DNA of 64,000 nt from Streptantibioticus silvisoli (GCF_027947535.2 NZ_JAAGKO020000003.1:219286-283285), one strand, 5' to 3'. Positions 7,155 through 16,026 are shown, numbered from the stretch's first letter. The notes: a model not told the origin generated them from the sequence alone. Numbers and translations are program-made.

Positions 7155-8645
7155 ATGACCGAAGTGCTCCTGCTGCTGCTCGCCCTGGCGCTGGCCCTGG
7201 CCTGCGGGGTGTTCGTGGCCGCCGAGTTCTCGCTGACCACGGTGGAACGGGCCGAGCTGGAGGAGGCTGTCGAACGCGGTGATCGCGGTGCGGCCAGCGC
7301 GATGACGGCGGTACGGAGCCTGACGTTCCAGTTGTCCGGCGCCCAGCTGGGCATCACCGTGACCGGCCTGGTCATCGGCATGCTGGCGGAACCGTCGGTG
7401 GCGAGGCTGCTGTCCGGGCCGTTGCGGGACGCCGGGCTGGGCGGTTCCGCCGACGGTGTCGCCCTCGTGCTGGGCACCGTGCTGACCACGGTCGTCCTGA
7501 TGGTGGTCGGCGAGCTGATCCCGAAGAACTGGGCGATCTCGCGGGCCGTACCGGTCGCCCGGGCGGTCGCCACACCGCAGCGGGTCTTCAGCGCCGCCTT
7601 CAAGCCGCTGATCGGCCACCTGAACAGCGCCGCCAACCACATCGTGCGCCGCCTGGGGATGGAACCGGCCGAGGAACTGGCGTCGGTGCGCAGCCGCCAG
7701 GAACTCCAGTCGCTGGCACGGCACTCGGCGAAGGAGGGCGCCCTCAGCCCCGGCACAGCCGACCTGGTCGTGCGCACCCTGAGCCTGGTCGACCTGACCG
7801 CGCAGAGCGTGATGACGCCCCGGGTACACGTCACCGCGCTGCCCGAGGACGCCAGCACACGGGACGTCACGGACACCACCCGGGCCACCGGCCTGTCGCG
7901 GTTCCCGGTCTACCGCGACACCCTGGACACCGTCATCGGCATCGTCCACATCAAGGACGCCCTGGCCGTCGCACCCGAACGCCGTGACGTGTACCCGGTG
8001 ACCGCACTGATGCGTGAACCGCTGCTGGTACCCGGCAGTCTGACGGTCGACCGTCTGCTGGACCGGATGTCCGGCGACCGCACCATGGCGGTCGTCATCG
8101 ACGAGTACGGCGGCACCGCGGGCGTGGCGACCCTGGAGGACATCGTCGAGGAGGTGGTCGGCGAGGTCCGCGACGAACACGACCCGCAGGAGACCGCCGA
8201 CCTGGCATTCGCCGGCCACGACGCCGCAGGACGTGTGCTCTACGACGCCGACGGAGCCGCCCGCACCGACCAGCTGGCCGGCATCGGCCTGCGGGTGACC
8301 CACGGCCCCTACGAGACGCTGGCGGGGGTCGTGGCGGAACGGCTGGGCCGCATCCCGCGCGACGGCGACGTGGTCGAGGTGGACGGCTGGCGCCTGGAGG
8401 TCACCGAGGCCGCGGGCCACCGCGCCTCCCGGCTGCGCCTGGCGGCCCCCGCGCCCGGCACGGCCGACGACGACCCGCAGCACGAGGGCGGCCACCGGTT
8501 CCCGCGCGGCCACCGGTCCGGCCGCGGCCACGACACCGGCGGCGAGCACGGCCTCCGGCGCCACCGGCCCGACGGCGGTCACCTCACCGACGGCGGTAGT
8601 CGCCCGGACGCCGGTCATCGCGCCGACGGGGAGGACGGCCGATGA
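7155..8645 (+). CDS. CNNM/CBS-domain membrane protein (HlyC/CorC family), first copy
   Basis: A 496-residue inner-membrane protein. The N-terminal CNNM domain has about four membrane segments, with 'FVAAEFSLTTVERAELE' and 'VVGELIPKNWAIS' as family signatures. Two CBS domains follow ('SVMTPRVHV', 'VIIGIVHIKDAL'-like and 'VVIDEYGGTAGVATLEDIVEE'), then a CorC_HlyC domain. The last ~60 residues are a His/Gly/Asp-rich tail that could bind metal. The family is tied to Mg2+ or Co2+ efflux or tolerance. ATG 7155 lies 8 bases after GGAGG. Its stop overlaps the start of the second copy by 4 bases. Confidence 0.88.
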   Translation: MTEVLLLLLALALALACGVFVAAEFSLTTVERAELEEAVERGDRGAASAMTAVRSLTFQLSGAQLGITVTGLVIGMLAEPSVARLLSGPLRDAGLGGSADGVALVLGTVLTTVVLMVVGELIPKNWAISRAVPVARAVATPQRVFSAAFKPLIGHLNSAANHIVRRLGMEPAEELASVRSRQELQSLARHSAKEGALSPGTADLVVRTLSLVDLTAQSVMTPRVHVTALPEDASTRDVTDTTRATGLSRFPVYRDTLDTVIGIVHIKDALAVAPERRDVYPVTALMREPLLVPGSLTVDRLLDRMSGDRTMAVVIDEYGGTAGVATLEDIVEEVVGEVRDEHDPQETADLAFAGHDAAGRVLYDADGAARTDQLAGIGLRVTHGPYETLAGVVAERLGRIPRDGDVVEVDGWRLEVTEAAGHRASRLRLAAPAPGTADDDPQHEGGHRFPRGHRSGRGHDTGGEHGLRRHRPDGGHLTDGGSRPDAGHRADGEDGR

Positions 8646-9679
8646 CGGCGCTGCGACTGTTTGTGGCGTTGCTGACGCTGGTGCTCAACGCGTTCTTCGT
8701 GGGCGGCGAGTTCGCACTGGTGTCGGTGCGGCGCAGCCAGATCGAGCCGCTGGCCGAGGAGGGCGACCGCCGGGCCCGTACGGTGCTGTGGGCGCTGGAG
8801 AACATCTCCGCCCTCATGGCGACCGCCCAGCTCGGCATCACCGCCTGCACCCTGGTGCTCGGCGCGGTCGCCGAGCCCGCCCTCGTCCACCTGCTGGAGC
8901 CGGTCTTCGGGGCGGCCGACGTGCCGGTCGGAACCATCCACGCCGTGGCCTTCGTACTGGCGCTGGCCATCGCCACGTATCTGCACATGCTGGTCGGCGA
9001 GATGGTGCCGAAGAACATCGCACTGGCCGACCCCGCCCGCACCACGCTCGCCCTCGGGCCCGCGCTCGTGGGCCTGACCCGGGCGCTCAAACCGCTGGTA
9101 CTCGGCGTCAACGCGCTCGCCAACGCGGGTCTGCGGCTCCTGCGGGTGGAACTGCGCGACGAGGTCGCCTCCGCGTTCTCCGACGCGGAACTGGCCCGGA
9201 TGGTGACCGATTCGCAACGGGCCGGCATGCTCGACGCCCGGGCCACGACCCGGGTCCGCGAAGCCCTGGAACTCGGCCGCCGACCGGTCGGCCAGGTGGC
9301 GATCCCCGCGGAACGGGTGGTCAGCGCCCGGCTCGGCATCACCCCCGACGGACTCGAACACCTCGCCGCCGACTCCGGCTTCTCCCGCTTCCCCGTGACC
9401 GACGACGCCGACCGCACCCTGGGCTACCTCCACGTCAAGGACGCGCTGGAGGCCGAGTCCGCCGACCGCCCCTACGACGTGGCCGCCCTGCGCCCGATCA
9501 CCCGGGTCGGCGCCGGCCTTCCGCTGGACGACGCCCTCACCGCGATGCGCGCCCGCCGCGCCCACCTCGCCGAGGTCGTCGACTCCGCCGGCCGCCCGGT
9601 GGGGCTGGTGACCATGGAGGACGTCCTGCGGGAGCTGGTGGGCAGACCGACCGGCGAGTCTCCGGACCCGGTGGGCTGA
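8642..9679 (+). CDS. CNNM/CBS-domain membrane protein (HlyC/CorC family), second copy
   Basis: A 345-residue paralogue of the upstream gene, coupled to it through an ATGA overlap. It has the CNNM membrane domain ('FVGGEFALVSVRRSQIE', 'MLVGEMVPKNIALAD') and two CBS domains ending 'PVGLVTMEDVLRELVG', but lacks the CorC_HlyC domain of its partner. Tandem unequal pairs of this kind are common in actinobacteria and probably form a hetero-oligomer for divalent-cation handling. Confidence 0.88.
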   Translation: MTALRLFVALLTLVLNAFFVGGEFALVSVRRSQIEPLAEEGDRRARTVLWALENISALMATAQLGITACTLVLGAVAEPALVHLLEPVFGAADVPVGTIHAVAFVLALAIATYLHMLVGEMVPKNIALADPARTTLALGPALVGLTRALKPLVLGVNALANAGLRLLRVELRDEVASAFSDAELARMVTDSQRAGMLDARATTRVREALELGRRPVGQVAIPAERVVSARLGITPDGLEHLAADSGFSRFPVTDDADRTLGYLHVKDALEAESADRPYDVAALRPITRVGAGLPLDDALTAMRARRAHLAEVVDSAGRPVGLVTMEDVLRELVGRPTGESPDPVG

Positions 9680-10162
9680 TCGACGGATGACCGGGTGATC
9701 CGATGATCCGTCCACCTGGAGGCACGGTGGTCCGGTGGTCCGGTGGTCCGGTGGTCCGGTGGTCCGGTGGTCCGGTGGTCCGGTGGTCCGGTGGTCCGGT
9801 GGTCCGGTGGTCCGGTGGTCCGGTGGTCCGGTGGTCCGGTGGTCCGGTGGTCCGGAAAGATGATCACGGACGGACGGACGGGCGCCAGCATCATCTCCGA
9901 ACGGTCGGCTGCGGCGGCCAGCGGCCAAGCCTGAAAGCGATCCGCCGTCCCCGCGCCCATCGACATTCCATTTCATATTCATGCGCCTCCACCCGTCTCC
10001 ACCCACGTTCTCCACCTGACGCCGAGTAATCTCCACCCGGCTCTCCACCCCTGGGTGGAGCCATTTGGGACGATTTGCTGCCATCGTCTTCACATGGCGT
10101 CACGGAGGTGGGCGTCAAGGAGAGCTGCACCGGGCGGAGCGGCGGACGAGGGGAGGGTGGTC
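9680..10162. other. intergenic region with VNTR and no clear gene
   Basis: After the CNNM gene stop, this 483-base stretch holds the 8-bp repeat at 9726-9853 and then an A/T-richer segment (9850-10100) that may carry a promoter for the genes to the right. No convincing gene is seen on either strand. Confidence 0.5.
9726..9853. repeat. 8-bp tandem repeat GGTGGTCC, 16 copies
   Basis: Sixteen uninterrupted, identical copies of GGTGGTCC fill 9726-9853. The perfect identity points to recent expansion by slippage. Since 8 is not a multiple of 3 the array stays open in several frames and creates artefactual repeat-peptide frames on both strands. Confidence 0.95.
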
Positions 10163-10462
10163 ATGGGATACGTGCTGGGCGTGGTGATCACGCTGACGTT
10201 GTGGGTACAGCTGGGGGCATGGGGAATCGCGGAGGCAGGTCCGCAGCTCCGGGGGTTCCTGCTCCGGAAGTCCCCGCTCCAGGAGCTCCTGCCAAGGGAG
10301 TTGCAGCTAAAGGAATTCCCACTACGGGAGTTGCGGCGGCGAAGGTTCCCGCTGGGGAAGACGACCGCACGCACCGAGACAGCCCGCGCAGCCCATGCAG
10401 CCCATGCAGCCCCCAGGACCCCCGCACCGCGGACCCGGCTCCCGATACCGCGGGCGCGGTGA
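10163..10462 (+). CDS. small single-helix membrane protein (uncertain)
   Basis: A possible 99-residue protein starting ATG 10163 after GGGAGG (10151-10156). Residues 1-25 ('MGYVLGVVITLTLWVQLGAW') form one good membrane helix. The rest is built from degenerate 15-base repeats (10246-10350), giving a charged Leu/Arg/Glu-rich repeat, and the tail is Ala/His/Pro-rich. A competing frame through the same repeats reads as Ala/Pro/Val pentapeptides. I do not recognise a family; only the start region is persuasive. Confidence 0.35.
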   Translation: MGYVLGVVITLTLWVQLGAWGIAEAGPQLRGFLLRKSPLQELLPRELQLKEFPLRELRRRRFPLGKTTARTETARAAHAAHAAPRTPAPRTRLPIPRAR

Positions 10463-10491
10463 CACCCGCACCGGATAGGATCCCCAACGCC

Positions 10492-11271
10492 ATGGGGACA
10501 AACACACCTTTCAGCGGGTTCACCAGCTTCGTCGCGGTGGGCGACTCGTTCACCGAGGGCATGTCGGACCGGACGCCGAGCGGCGACTACCGGGGATGGG
10601 CCGATCTGCTCGCCCTGCGGTTGGCGGCCCGATCCCCCGGATTCCGGTACGCCAATCTCGCGGTGCGGGGCAAGCTCATCACGCAGATCGTGGCCGAGCA
10701 GACCGCACCGGCGGCGGCGATGCGCGCGGACCTGGTGACGATCGTCGGCGGGCTGAACGACGTCCTGCGGCCCAAGTGCGACGTCGACGAGGTGTGCGCG
10801 CGGTTGGAGGAGGCCGTGACGCGGCTGGCGCCCACCTGCCGTCAACTGGTGCTGATGCGCAGTCCGGTGCGGCGCGGACCGGTGGCGGCGCGGGTCATGC
10901 CCCGCATGCTGCGGCTGTTCGACTTCCTGGACGAGCTGGCGGGACGGCACGGGGCGCTGGTGGTGGACCTGTTCGGCGCCGAGGTGCTGGGCGACGGGCG
11001 GATGTGGGCGGACGACCGGCTGCACCTGAACGCCGAGGGGCACCGCAGGGTCGCGGAGGGGATCTGGCAGGGGCTGGGGCTGCCGGCCGAGGAGGACTGG
11101 CGGGAGCCGTTGCCGCCGTTCGTCGCCCCGGCCTGGGTGGCGCGGCGGACGTCGGACCTGCGCTTCACGCGGGAGCACCTGGTGCCGTGGATAGGGCGGC
11201 GGCTGACCGGGCGGTCCTCCGGGGACGGACGCCCCCCGAAGCGGCCGGAGCTCGTACCGCTGGAGCCGTGA
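10492..11271 (+). CDS. SGNH/GDSL hydrolase
   Basis: A 259-residue cytoplasmic SGNH-fold esterase. Block I 'VAVGDSFTEG' supplies the nucleophile Ser19, 'GGLNDVLR' is the block III Gly-Asn, and 'DDRLHLNAEGHRR' is the block V Asp-x-x-His pair. No signal peptide is seen from the chosen ATG. The C-terminal ~60 residues ('WREPLPPFVAPAW', 'HLVPWIGRRL') are the extension usual in Streptomyces orthologues found beside purB. Substrate unknown. Confidence 0.88.
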   Translation: MGTNTPFSGFTSFVAVGDSFTEGMSDRTPSGDYRGWADLLALRLAARSPGFRYANLAVRGKLITQIVAEQTAPAAAMRADLVTIVGGLNDVLRPKCDVDEVCARLEEAVTRLAPTCRQLVLMRSPVRRGPVAARVMPRMLRLFDFLDELAGRHGALVVDLFGAEVLGDGRMWADDRLHLNAEGHRRVAEGIWQGLGLPAEEDWREPLPPFVAPAWVARRTSDLRFTREHLVPWIGRRLTGRSSGDGRPPKRPELVPLEP

Positions 11272-11343
11272 TCCGGTGCGGCCCCGGTGCCAAGCCGCTG
11301 GCCTGGGCGGACGTGGAGCGCGGGGCCAGTAGACTTCGGTCAC

Positions 11344-12777
11344 GTGACCTCCAAGCCGCGTATTCCGAACGTCCTGGCCGGGCGCTACGCCTCGGTCGAA
11401 CTGGCCTCCATCTGGTCCCCGGAGCAGAAGGTGGTGCTCGAACGCCGTCTGTGGCTCGCCGTGCTGCGGGCGCAGAAGGACCTGGGCATCGAGGTGCCCG
11501 ACCAGGCCCTCGCCGACTACGAGCGGGTGCTGGAGCAGGTCGACCTGGCCTCCATCGCCGAGCGCGAGAAGGTCACCCGGCACGACGTGAAGGCGCGCAT
11601 CGAGGAGTTCAACGCGCTGGCCGGGCACGAGCAGGTCCACAAGGGCATGACGTCCCGGGACCTGACGGAGAACGTCGAGCAGCTGCAGATCCGGCTGTCG
11701 CTGGAGCTGGTGCGGGACCGCACGGTGGCGGTGCTGGTGCGGCTGGGCCGGCTGGCGGCGGAGCACGCGGAGCTGGTCATGGCGGGCCGCTCGCACAACG
11801 TGGCGGCGCAGTCCACCACGCTCGGCAAGCGGTTCGCGACGACGGCCGATGAGCTGCTGGTGGCGTTCGAGCGGGTGGAGGACCTGATCGGGCGCTATCC
11901 GCTGCGGGGCATCAAGGGCCCGGTGGGCACCGCGCAGGACATGCTGGACCTGCTGGGCGGCGACGCGGAGAAGCTGGCCGAGCTGGAGTCGCGGATCGCC
12001 GGGCACCTGGGCTTCGCGCGGGCGTTCACCTCCGTGGGCCAGGTCTACCCGCGGTCGCTGGACTACGACGTGGTGAGCTGCCTGGTGCAGCTGGCGGCGG
12101 CGCCGTCGTCGCTGGCGAAGACGGTGCGGCTGATGGCCGGGCTCGAGCTGGTGACCGAGGGGTTCAAGGCGGGGCAGGTCGGCTCGTCGGCGATGCCGCA
12201 CAAGATGAACACCCGCTCGTGCGAACGGGTCAACGGACTGGCGGTCATCCTGCGCGGGTACGCGTCGATGACCGGGGAGCTGGCCGGGGACCAGTGGAAC
12301 GAGGGCGACGTGTCGTGTTCCGTGGTGCGCCGGGTGGCGTTGCCGGACGCGTTCTTCGCGTTCGACGGGCTGCTGGAGACGTTCCTGACCGTGCTGGAGG
12401 AGTTCGGGGCGTTCCCGGCGGTGGTGGCGCGGGAGCTGGACCGTTACCTGCCGTTCCTGGCGACGACGAAGGTGCTGATGGCGGCGGTGCGCGCCGGGGT
12501 GGGCCGTGAGGTGGCGCACGAGGCGATCAAGGAGCACGCGGTGGCCTCGGCGCTGGCGATGCGGGAGAAGGGCGCCGAGCGCAACGAGCTGCTGGACCGG
12601 CTAGCGGAGGACGAGCGGATTCCGCTGGACCGGGCGGGGCTGGACGCGCTGATGGCGGACCGGTTGTCGTTCACCGGGGCGGCGGCCGCGCAGGTCGGCG
12701 CGGTCGTGGCGAAGGTGGACGAGGTGGCGGCCCGGTACCCGCGGGCGGCCGCGTACACGCCGGGGGCGATCCTCTGA
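11344..12777 (+). CDS. purB: adenylosuccinate lyase
   Basis: A 477-residue enzyme that cleaves SAICAR to AICAR and adenylosuccinate to AMP, each with release of fumarate, in purine synthesis. The fumarase/aspartase superfamily signature 'GSSAMPHKMNTR' is present, as are 'GHEQVHKGMTSRDLTENVEQ' and 'AGRSHNVAAQSTTLGKR'. The GTG at 11344 gives the family-like start 'SKPRIPNVLAGRYAS'. The stop overlaps the start region of the downstream glycosylase gene. Confidence 0.95.
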   Translation: MTSKPRIPNVLAGRYASVELASIWSPEQKVVLERRLWLAVLRAQKDLGIEVPDQALADYERVLEQVDLASIAEREKVTRHDVKARIEEFNALAGHEQVHKGMTSRDLTENVEQLQIRLSLELVRDRTVAVLVRLGRLAAEHAELVMAGRSHNVAAQSTTLGKRFATTADELLVAFERVEDLIGRYPLRGIKGPVGTAQDMLDLLGGDAEKLAELESRIAGHLGFARAFTSVGQVYPRSLDYDVVSCLVQLAAAPSSLAKTVRLMAGLELVTEGFKAGQVGSSAMPHKMNTRSCERVNGLAVILRGYASMTGELAGDQWNEGDVSCSVVRRVALPDAFFAFDGLLETFLTVLEEFGAFPAVVARELDRYLPFLATTKVLMAAVRAGVGREVAHEAIKEHAVASALAMREKGAERNELLDRLAEDERIPLDRAGLDALMADRLSFTGAAAAQVGAVVAKVDEVAARYPRAAAYTPGAIL

Positions 12778-13340
12778 CACCGCAGGAGCTGGCCGCGGCC
12801 CGGGACAAGACGGTTCCCGACGTGATCGACAGCGGGTTGAAGGTGCTGTTCTGCGGCATTAATCCCGGGCTGCTGTCGGCGGCGACCGGCCACCACTTCG
12901 CCCGGCCGGGCAACCGGTTCTGGCCGGCGCTGCACGCCTCGGGGTTCACCCCGCGCAGGCTGACGCCGGCCGAGCAGGCGACGCTGCCGCGGTACGGGCT
13001 GGGGATCACCAATGTGGCGGCCCGGGCGTCGGCGCGGGCGGACGAGTTGTCGCAGGCCGAACTGCGGGACGGCGGCGAGGAGTTGAGGCAGCGCGTGCTG
13101 CGGTACGCGCCGCAGTGGCTGGCGGTGGCCGGGGTCACCGCATACCGGACCGCGTTCGGTGAGAAGGGGGCGCGGATCGGCCGGCAGGAGCGGATGATCG
13201 GCGACACGCGGATCTGGGTGCTGCCCAATCCGAGCGGGCTGAACGCGCACTGGACGCCGGTGACGATCGCGGAGGAGTTCGGGCGGCTGCGTACGGCGGC
13301 CGGGCTGCCGTCGCTGGAGGGGGCCGGCGAGGAGTCCTGA
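12774..13340 (+). CDS. mug: G/U mismatch-specific DNA glycosylase
   Basis: A Mug/TDG-type uracil-DNA glycosylase that removes uracil or thymine opposite guanine. Both family motifs are visible: 'FCGINPGLLSAATGHHFARP' (water-activating Asn in GINPG) and 'LPNPSGLNAHW'. The family-like N-terminus 'TPQELAAARDKTVPDVID' begins right after a CTG at 12774 that overlaps the purB stop (CTGA); no ATG, GTG or TTG exists between. If CTG is not used, the first ordinary start is GTG 12822, which would lose 16 conserved residues. Confidence 0.85.
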   Translation: MTPQELAAARDKTVPDVIDSGLKVLFCGINPGLLSAATGHHFARPGNRFWPALHASGFTPRRLTPAEQATLPRYGLGITNVAARASARADELSQAELRDGGEELRQRVLRYAPQWLAVAGVTAYRTAFGEKGARIGRQERMIGDTRIWVLPNPSGLNAHWTPVTIAEEFGRLRTAAGLPSLEGAGEES

Positions 13341-13499
13341 GGCGAGGTGGCGGGCGGCCCCGGCGGACGGCGGGGGTCATTCCGGTTCGGGCACGGAGCT
13401 GTTTCGTCCGTCACCACACTCGCAGCGCGGGTCGTCCGACGGGTACCATCCGGCGACGGGCGCGCGGTGACCAGGCGGCCCGGGTTGGGAGGCGTCACG

Positions 13500-14660
13500 T
13501 TGGTGCGGCTCACCGGTGGGGACCCCTCGCTGCTGCGCAGGATCAATTCGGCGGTCGTGCTGCACGCACTGCGCGGATCGGGACCACTCACGCTGACCGA
13601 ACTGACCCGGTCGACCGGGTTGTCCCGGCCGACGGTCGAGGGCGTCGTCGAGGGGCTCATGGAGTCCGGCCTGGTGGTGGAGGCGGCCGCCGGGTCTGCG
13701 GACGCGCGCAAGCAGGGACGCCCGGCGCGGCGATTCCGCTTCCACGCGGAGTCGGGCCATCTGCTGGGGGTGGAGATCGGCGTTCACCAGGTACGGGTGC
13801 TGCTGGCGGACCTGGGCGGCCGGATGCTGGGTTCCTACTGTTATCCGGTCGACGAGCTGCTCGACGTCGACACCCGTCTGGAGCGGGTACGGGCGGGGGT
13901 CGCCGAATCGCTGCGCCGCGCCGAGGTGGCGCGCAGCACGCTGTGGGCGGTGGGCGTGGGCAGCCCGGGGATCGTGGAGGCGAACGGCCGGGTCGGCCTG
14001 AGCACCGCGATGCCGGGCTGGACCGGGCTGGCACTGGGGGAACGGCTGGGGCGGTCGTTCAAGTGCCCGGTCCTGGTGGAGAACGACGCGAACGCGGCGG
14101 CGCTGGGCGAGCACTGGCTGGGCGCGGCGCGCGGCAACGACGACGTGGTCTTCGTGATGGCGGGGCTGAGCCCGGGGGCCGGTTCGCTGATCGGCGGCCG
14201 GCTGCACCGGGGGTTCGGCGGCGCGGCGGGCGAGATCGGCGCGCTGCACCTGCTGGGCCGCGAGGCGACCCCGGAACGGCTGCTGTCCACCACGGACCGG
14301 CCGCTGGACCCGCTGGACGAGGTCGCGGTCACCAGGGTGTTCTCGCTGGCGCGGGAGGGTGACGCGAGGGCCACCGAGGCGGTACGCCGGTTCCTGCGCC
14401 GACTGGTGCACGACGTGGCGGCGCTGGCCCTGGCGCTCGATCCGGAGCTGGTGGTGCTGGGCGGCTGGGCCACCGGGCTGGACGACGTGGTGGAGCCGTT
14501 GCGGGACGCGCTGGCCCGGTACTGCCTGCGCCCTCCGCGGGTGGCGCTGTCGGCGCTCGGCGAGGAGGCGGTGGCCACCGGGGCGTTGCGGCTGGCACTG
14601 GACCACGTGGAGGAGCAGCTGTTCGCGGTGGACCGGACGGCGGCCGCGGTCCTGCGCTGA
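13500..14660 (+). CDS. ROK-family transcriptional regulator
   Basis: A protein of about 386 residues. Residues 8-70 are a winged helix-turn-helix ('LTLTELTRSTGLSRPTVEGVVEGLM'), followed by the ROK sugar-kinase-like domain ('WAVGVGSPGIVEANGRV', 'VLVENDANAAALGE', 'GGAAGEIGALHLLG'). The ATP phosphate loop is lost ('GVEIGVHQVRVL' in place of DxGGTK) and so is the CxCGxxGC zinc motif, so it should sense a ligand rather than phosphorylate sugar. The start is TTG 13500, 7 bases after GGGAGG; GTG 13503 is equally possible. Confidence 0.85.
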   Translation: MVRLTGGDPSLLRRINSAVVLHALRGSGPLTLTELTRSTGLSRPTVEGVVEGLMESGLVVEAAAGSADARKQGRPARRFRFHAESGHLLGVEIGVHQVRVLLADLGGRMLGSYCYPVDELLDVDTRLERVRAGVAESLRRAEVARSTLWAVGVGSPGIVEANGRVGLSTAMPGWTGLALGERLGRSFKCPVLVENDANAAALGEHWLGAARGNDDVVFVMAGLSPGAGSLIGGRLHRGFGGAAGEIGALHLLGREATPERLLSTTDRPLDPLDEVAVTRVFSLAREGDARATEAVRRFLRRLVHDVAALALALDPELVVLGGWATGLDDVVEPLRDALARYCLRPPRVALSALGEEAVATGALRLALDHVEEQLFAVDRTAAAVLR

Positions 14661-14705
14661 CGGTGGCCGCGGTCCTGCGCTGACGGTGGCCGCGGCGCTG
14701 CGCTG
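14637..14705. repeat. 23-bp tandem repeat duplicating the ROK gene 3' end
   Basis: Three units of 23 bases (14637-14659, 14660-14682, 14683-14705) share ACGGTGGCCGCGGTCCTGCG with few changes. The first unit is the last codons of the ROK gene and its TGA spans the unit junction, so the extra copies repeat the gene's 3' end downstream of it. Confidence 0.8.
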
Positions 14706-15176
14706 CCGGTGACCGGCGAGGTGGCGGGCCGGTGGTCCTGTGGTTGCGGTGACCGGCGAGTCGGCGCTGAGACGGCCGGCGGGCCAGCGGTGACCGCGGC
14801 GCCGCGCCGCCGGTGACCGGCGGGGTGGCGGGCAGGGGCTGACGGGGTCGACGCTGGCGGGGCTGACGCTGGCGGTGACCGGGCCCGCGCGTCCCTCAGC
14901 GGCCGGCGGCGGACCCACCGCGGACGGCCCCACCGCGGACGGCGCCGTCGGCGAACGCGCCGCGGGCGAACGCGGCACCCGCGCATCCCGCCCCCCGGCC
15001 CCGGCCCCCAGGCAGCACGCCAGCGCGCCCCCTGCCCGGGCAACCCCGTTCGGGCAGCCCCACTCGGGCACCCCACCCCAGCGGCGCCGCGTGCCCGCAT
15101 GACGACGGCGCCACCCCGGAGCGGGAGGGAACGCTCCGGGGCGGCGCCGGTGGACGGGTGGCCGGGACGGCGTGGG
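14661..15176. other. GC-rich intergenic region, no gene seen
   Basis: This 516-base stretch between the convergent ROK and GntR genes contains degenerate repeats of GGTGACCGGCG type words and Ala/Pro-coding low-complexity sequence. CGGGGCGGCGCC-type symmetry around 15110-15145 (GGCGCCACCCCGGAGCGGGA with CGCTCCGGGGCGGCGCC) may act as a bidirectional terminator. Confidence 0.45.
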
Positions 15177-15935
15177 TCAGGACGCCTGGCGGGTCTGATC
15201 GGTGTCGATCTCGACCGCGCCGCTGTCGCCGAAGGTGAGGCGGCAGGTGTCGGCGCGGTAGGTGGCCGCGGAGACGGCGGTGACCCGGCCGGCCGAGACG
15301 TAGCGCGTGGTGACGATCAGCACGGGGGCGCCGGGGAGGCGTTCGAGCTGCTTGGCGTCCTCGGCGCGGGCCGAGCCCAGCTCGACGGTGCGGTCCTCGC
15401 CCTCCAGGTCCAGCCTGTGCAGCTCGGCGAGGACGGCGTGCGGGTGCTCGGCCGGGGACAGCGCGTCGGACAGGCCGGGCACCGAGGAGCGCGGTACGTA
15501 GAGGATGTCGGTGGCGACCGGCTGGCGCTCGGAGGTGCGCACCCGGTGGATGGTGTGGACCAGGTCGTCGCCGGCCTCGTCACCGAGCAGCCGGGCGACG
15601 GCGGCGGGCGCGGCGGCCTCGACGCAGCCGATCGCGCGCCAGTCGTCGGGGCCCTGACCCGGCCAGTGCCGTTCGGCGGGGCCCACGTGGATGCCGCGGC
15701 GCGGCGGCGCGACGGTGGTGCCGACCCCGCGGCGGCGCTGCAGGCGGCCTTCGAGTTCCAGTTGCTCCAGCGCCTGGCGGAGCGTGGCGCGGGCCACGCC
15801 GAAGCGGGCGGCCAGGTCGCGTTCGTTCGGCAGCACCTCGCCGACGGCGAACTCCGAGTCCAGCGCCTCCCCCAGCACGGTCTTCAGATGCCAGTACTTC
15901 GGCTCCTGCACGGCTTCAAGCTGCGTGGTCCCCAC
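15177..15935 (-). CDS. GntR-family (HutC/UTRA) transcriptional regulator
   Basis: A 252-residue repressor-type regulator. The N-terminal winged helix ('PKYWHLKTVLGEALDSEF', 'LPNERDLAARFGVARATLRQ', 'EGRLQRRRGVGTTVAPP') is followed by a UTRA ligand-binding domain ('ILYVPRSSVPGLSDAL', 'LGSARAEDAKQLERLPGAP'). The GTG at 15935 gives 'GTTQLEAVQEPKYW' and has GGAGG 5 bases upstream; an earlier GTG at 15947 overlaps that site. It is divergent from the SDR gene, with palindromes between them that are candidate operators. The ligand is unknown, though sugars are typical of this class. Confidence 0.88.
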   Translation of the reverse strand: MGTTQLEAVQEPKYWHLKTVLGEALDSEFAVGEVLPNERDLAARFGVARATLRQALEQLELEGRLQRRRGVGTTVAPPRRGIHVGPAERHWPGQGPDDWRAIGCVEAAAPAAVARLLGDEAGDDLVHTIHRVRTSERQPVATDILYVPRSSVPGLSDALSPAEHPHAVLAELHRLDLEGEDRTVELGSARAEDAKQLERLPGAPVLIVTTRYVSAGRVTAVSAATYRADTCRLTFGDSGAVEIDTDQTRQAS

Positions 15936-15970
15936 CCTGTCCTCCACGGTCGGCCCGTACCGGGTTTTTC

Positions 15971-15989
15971 ACCCTTGTTTATTAAGGGT
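15971..15989. promoter_or_regulatory. inverted repeat near the GntR start
   Basis: ACCCTT (15971-15976) and AAGGGT (15984-15989) flank a 7-base A/T-rich spacer, about 35 bases upstream of the GntR start. The A/T-rich core could hold a -10 element on either strand. A candidate autoregulatory site. Confidence 0.4.
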
Positions 15990-16026
15990 TGTTTCACTAC
16001 CCCTGACGATAGGTCGCTCCGGTGGG

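Noticed and set aside
9703..10029. Repeat protein with Val-Arg-Trp-Ser-Gly-Gly-Pro units
   Set aside because: An artefact of the 8-bp tandem repeat, which stays open in several frames.
10075..10491. N-terminal extension of the SGNH hydrolase to 10075
   Set aside because: The added ~139 residues are low-complexity Ala/Pro/Gly repeats; the family-like protein starts at ATG 10492.
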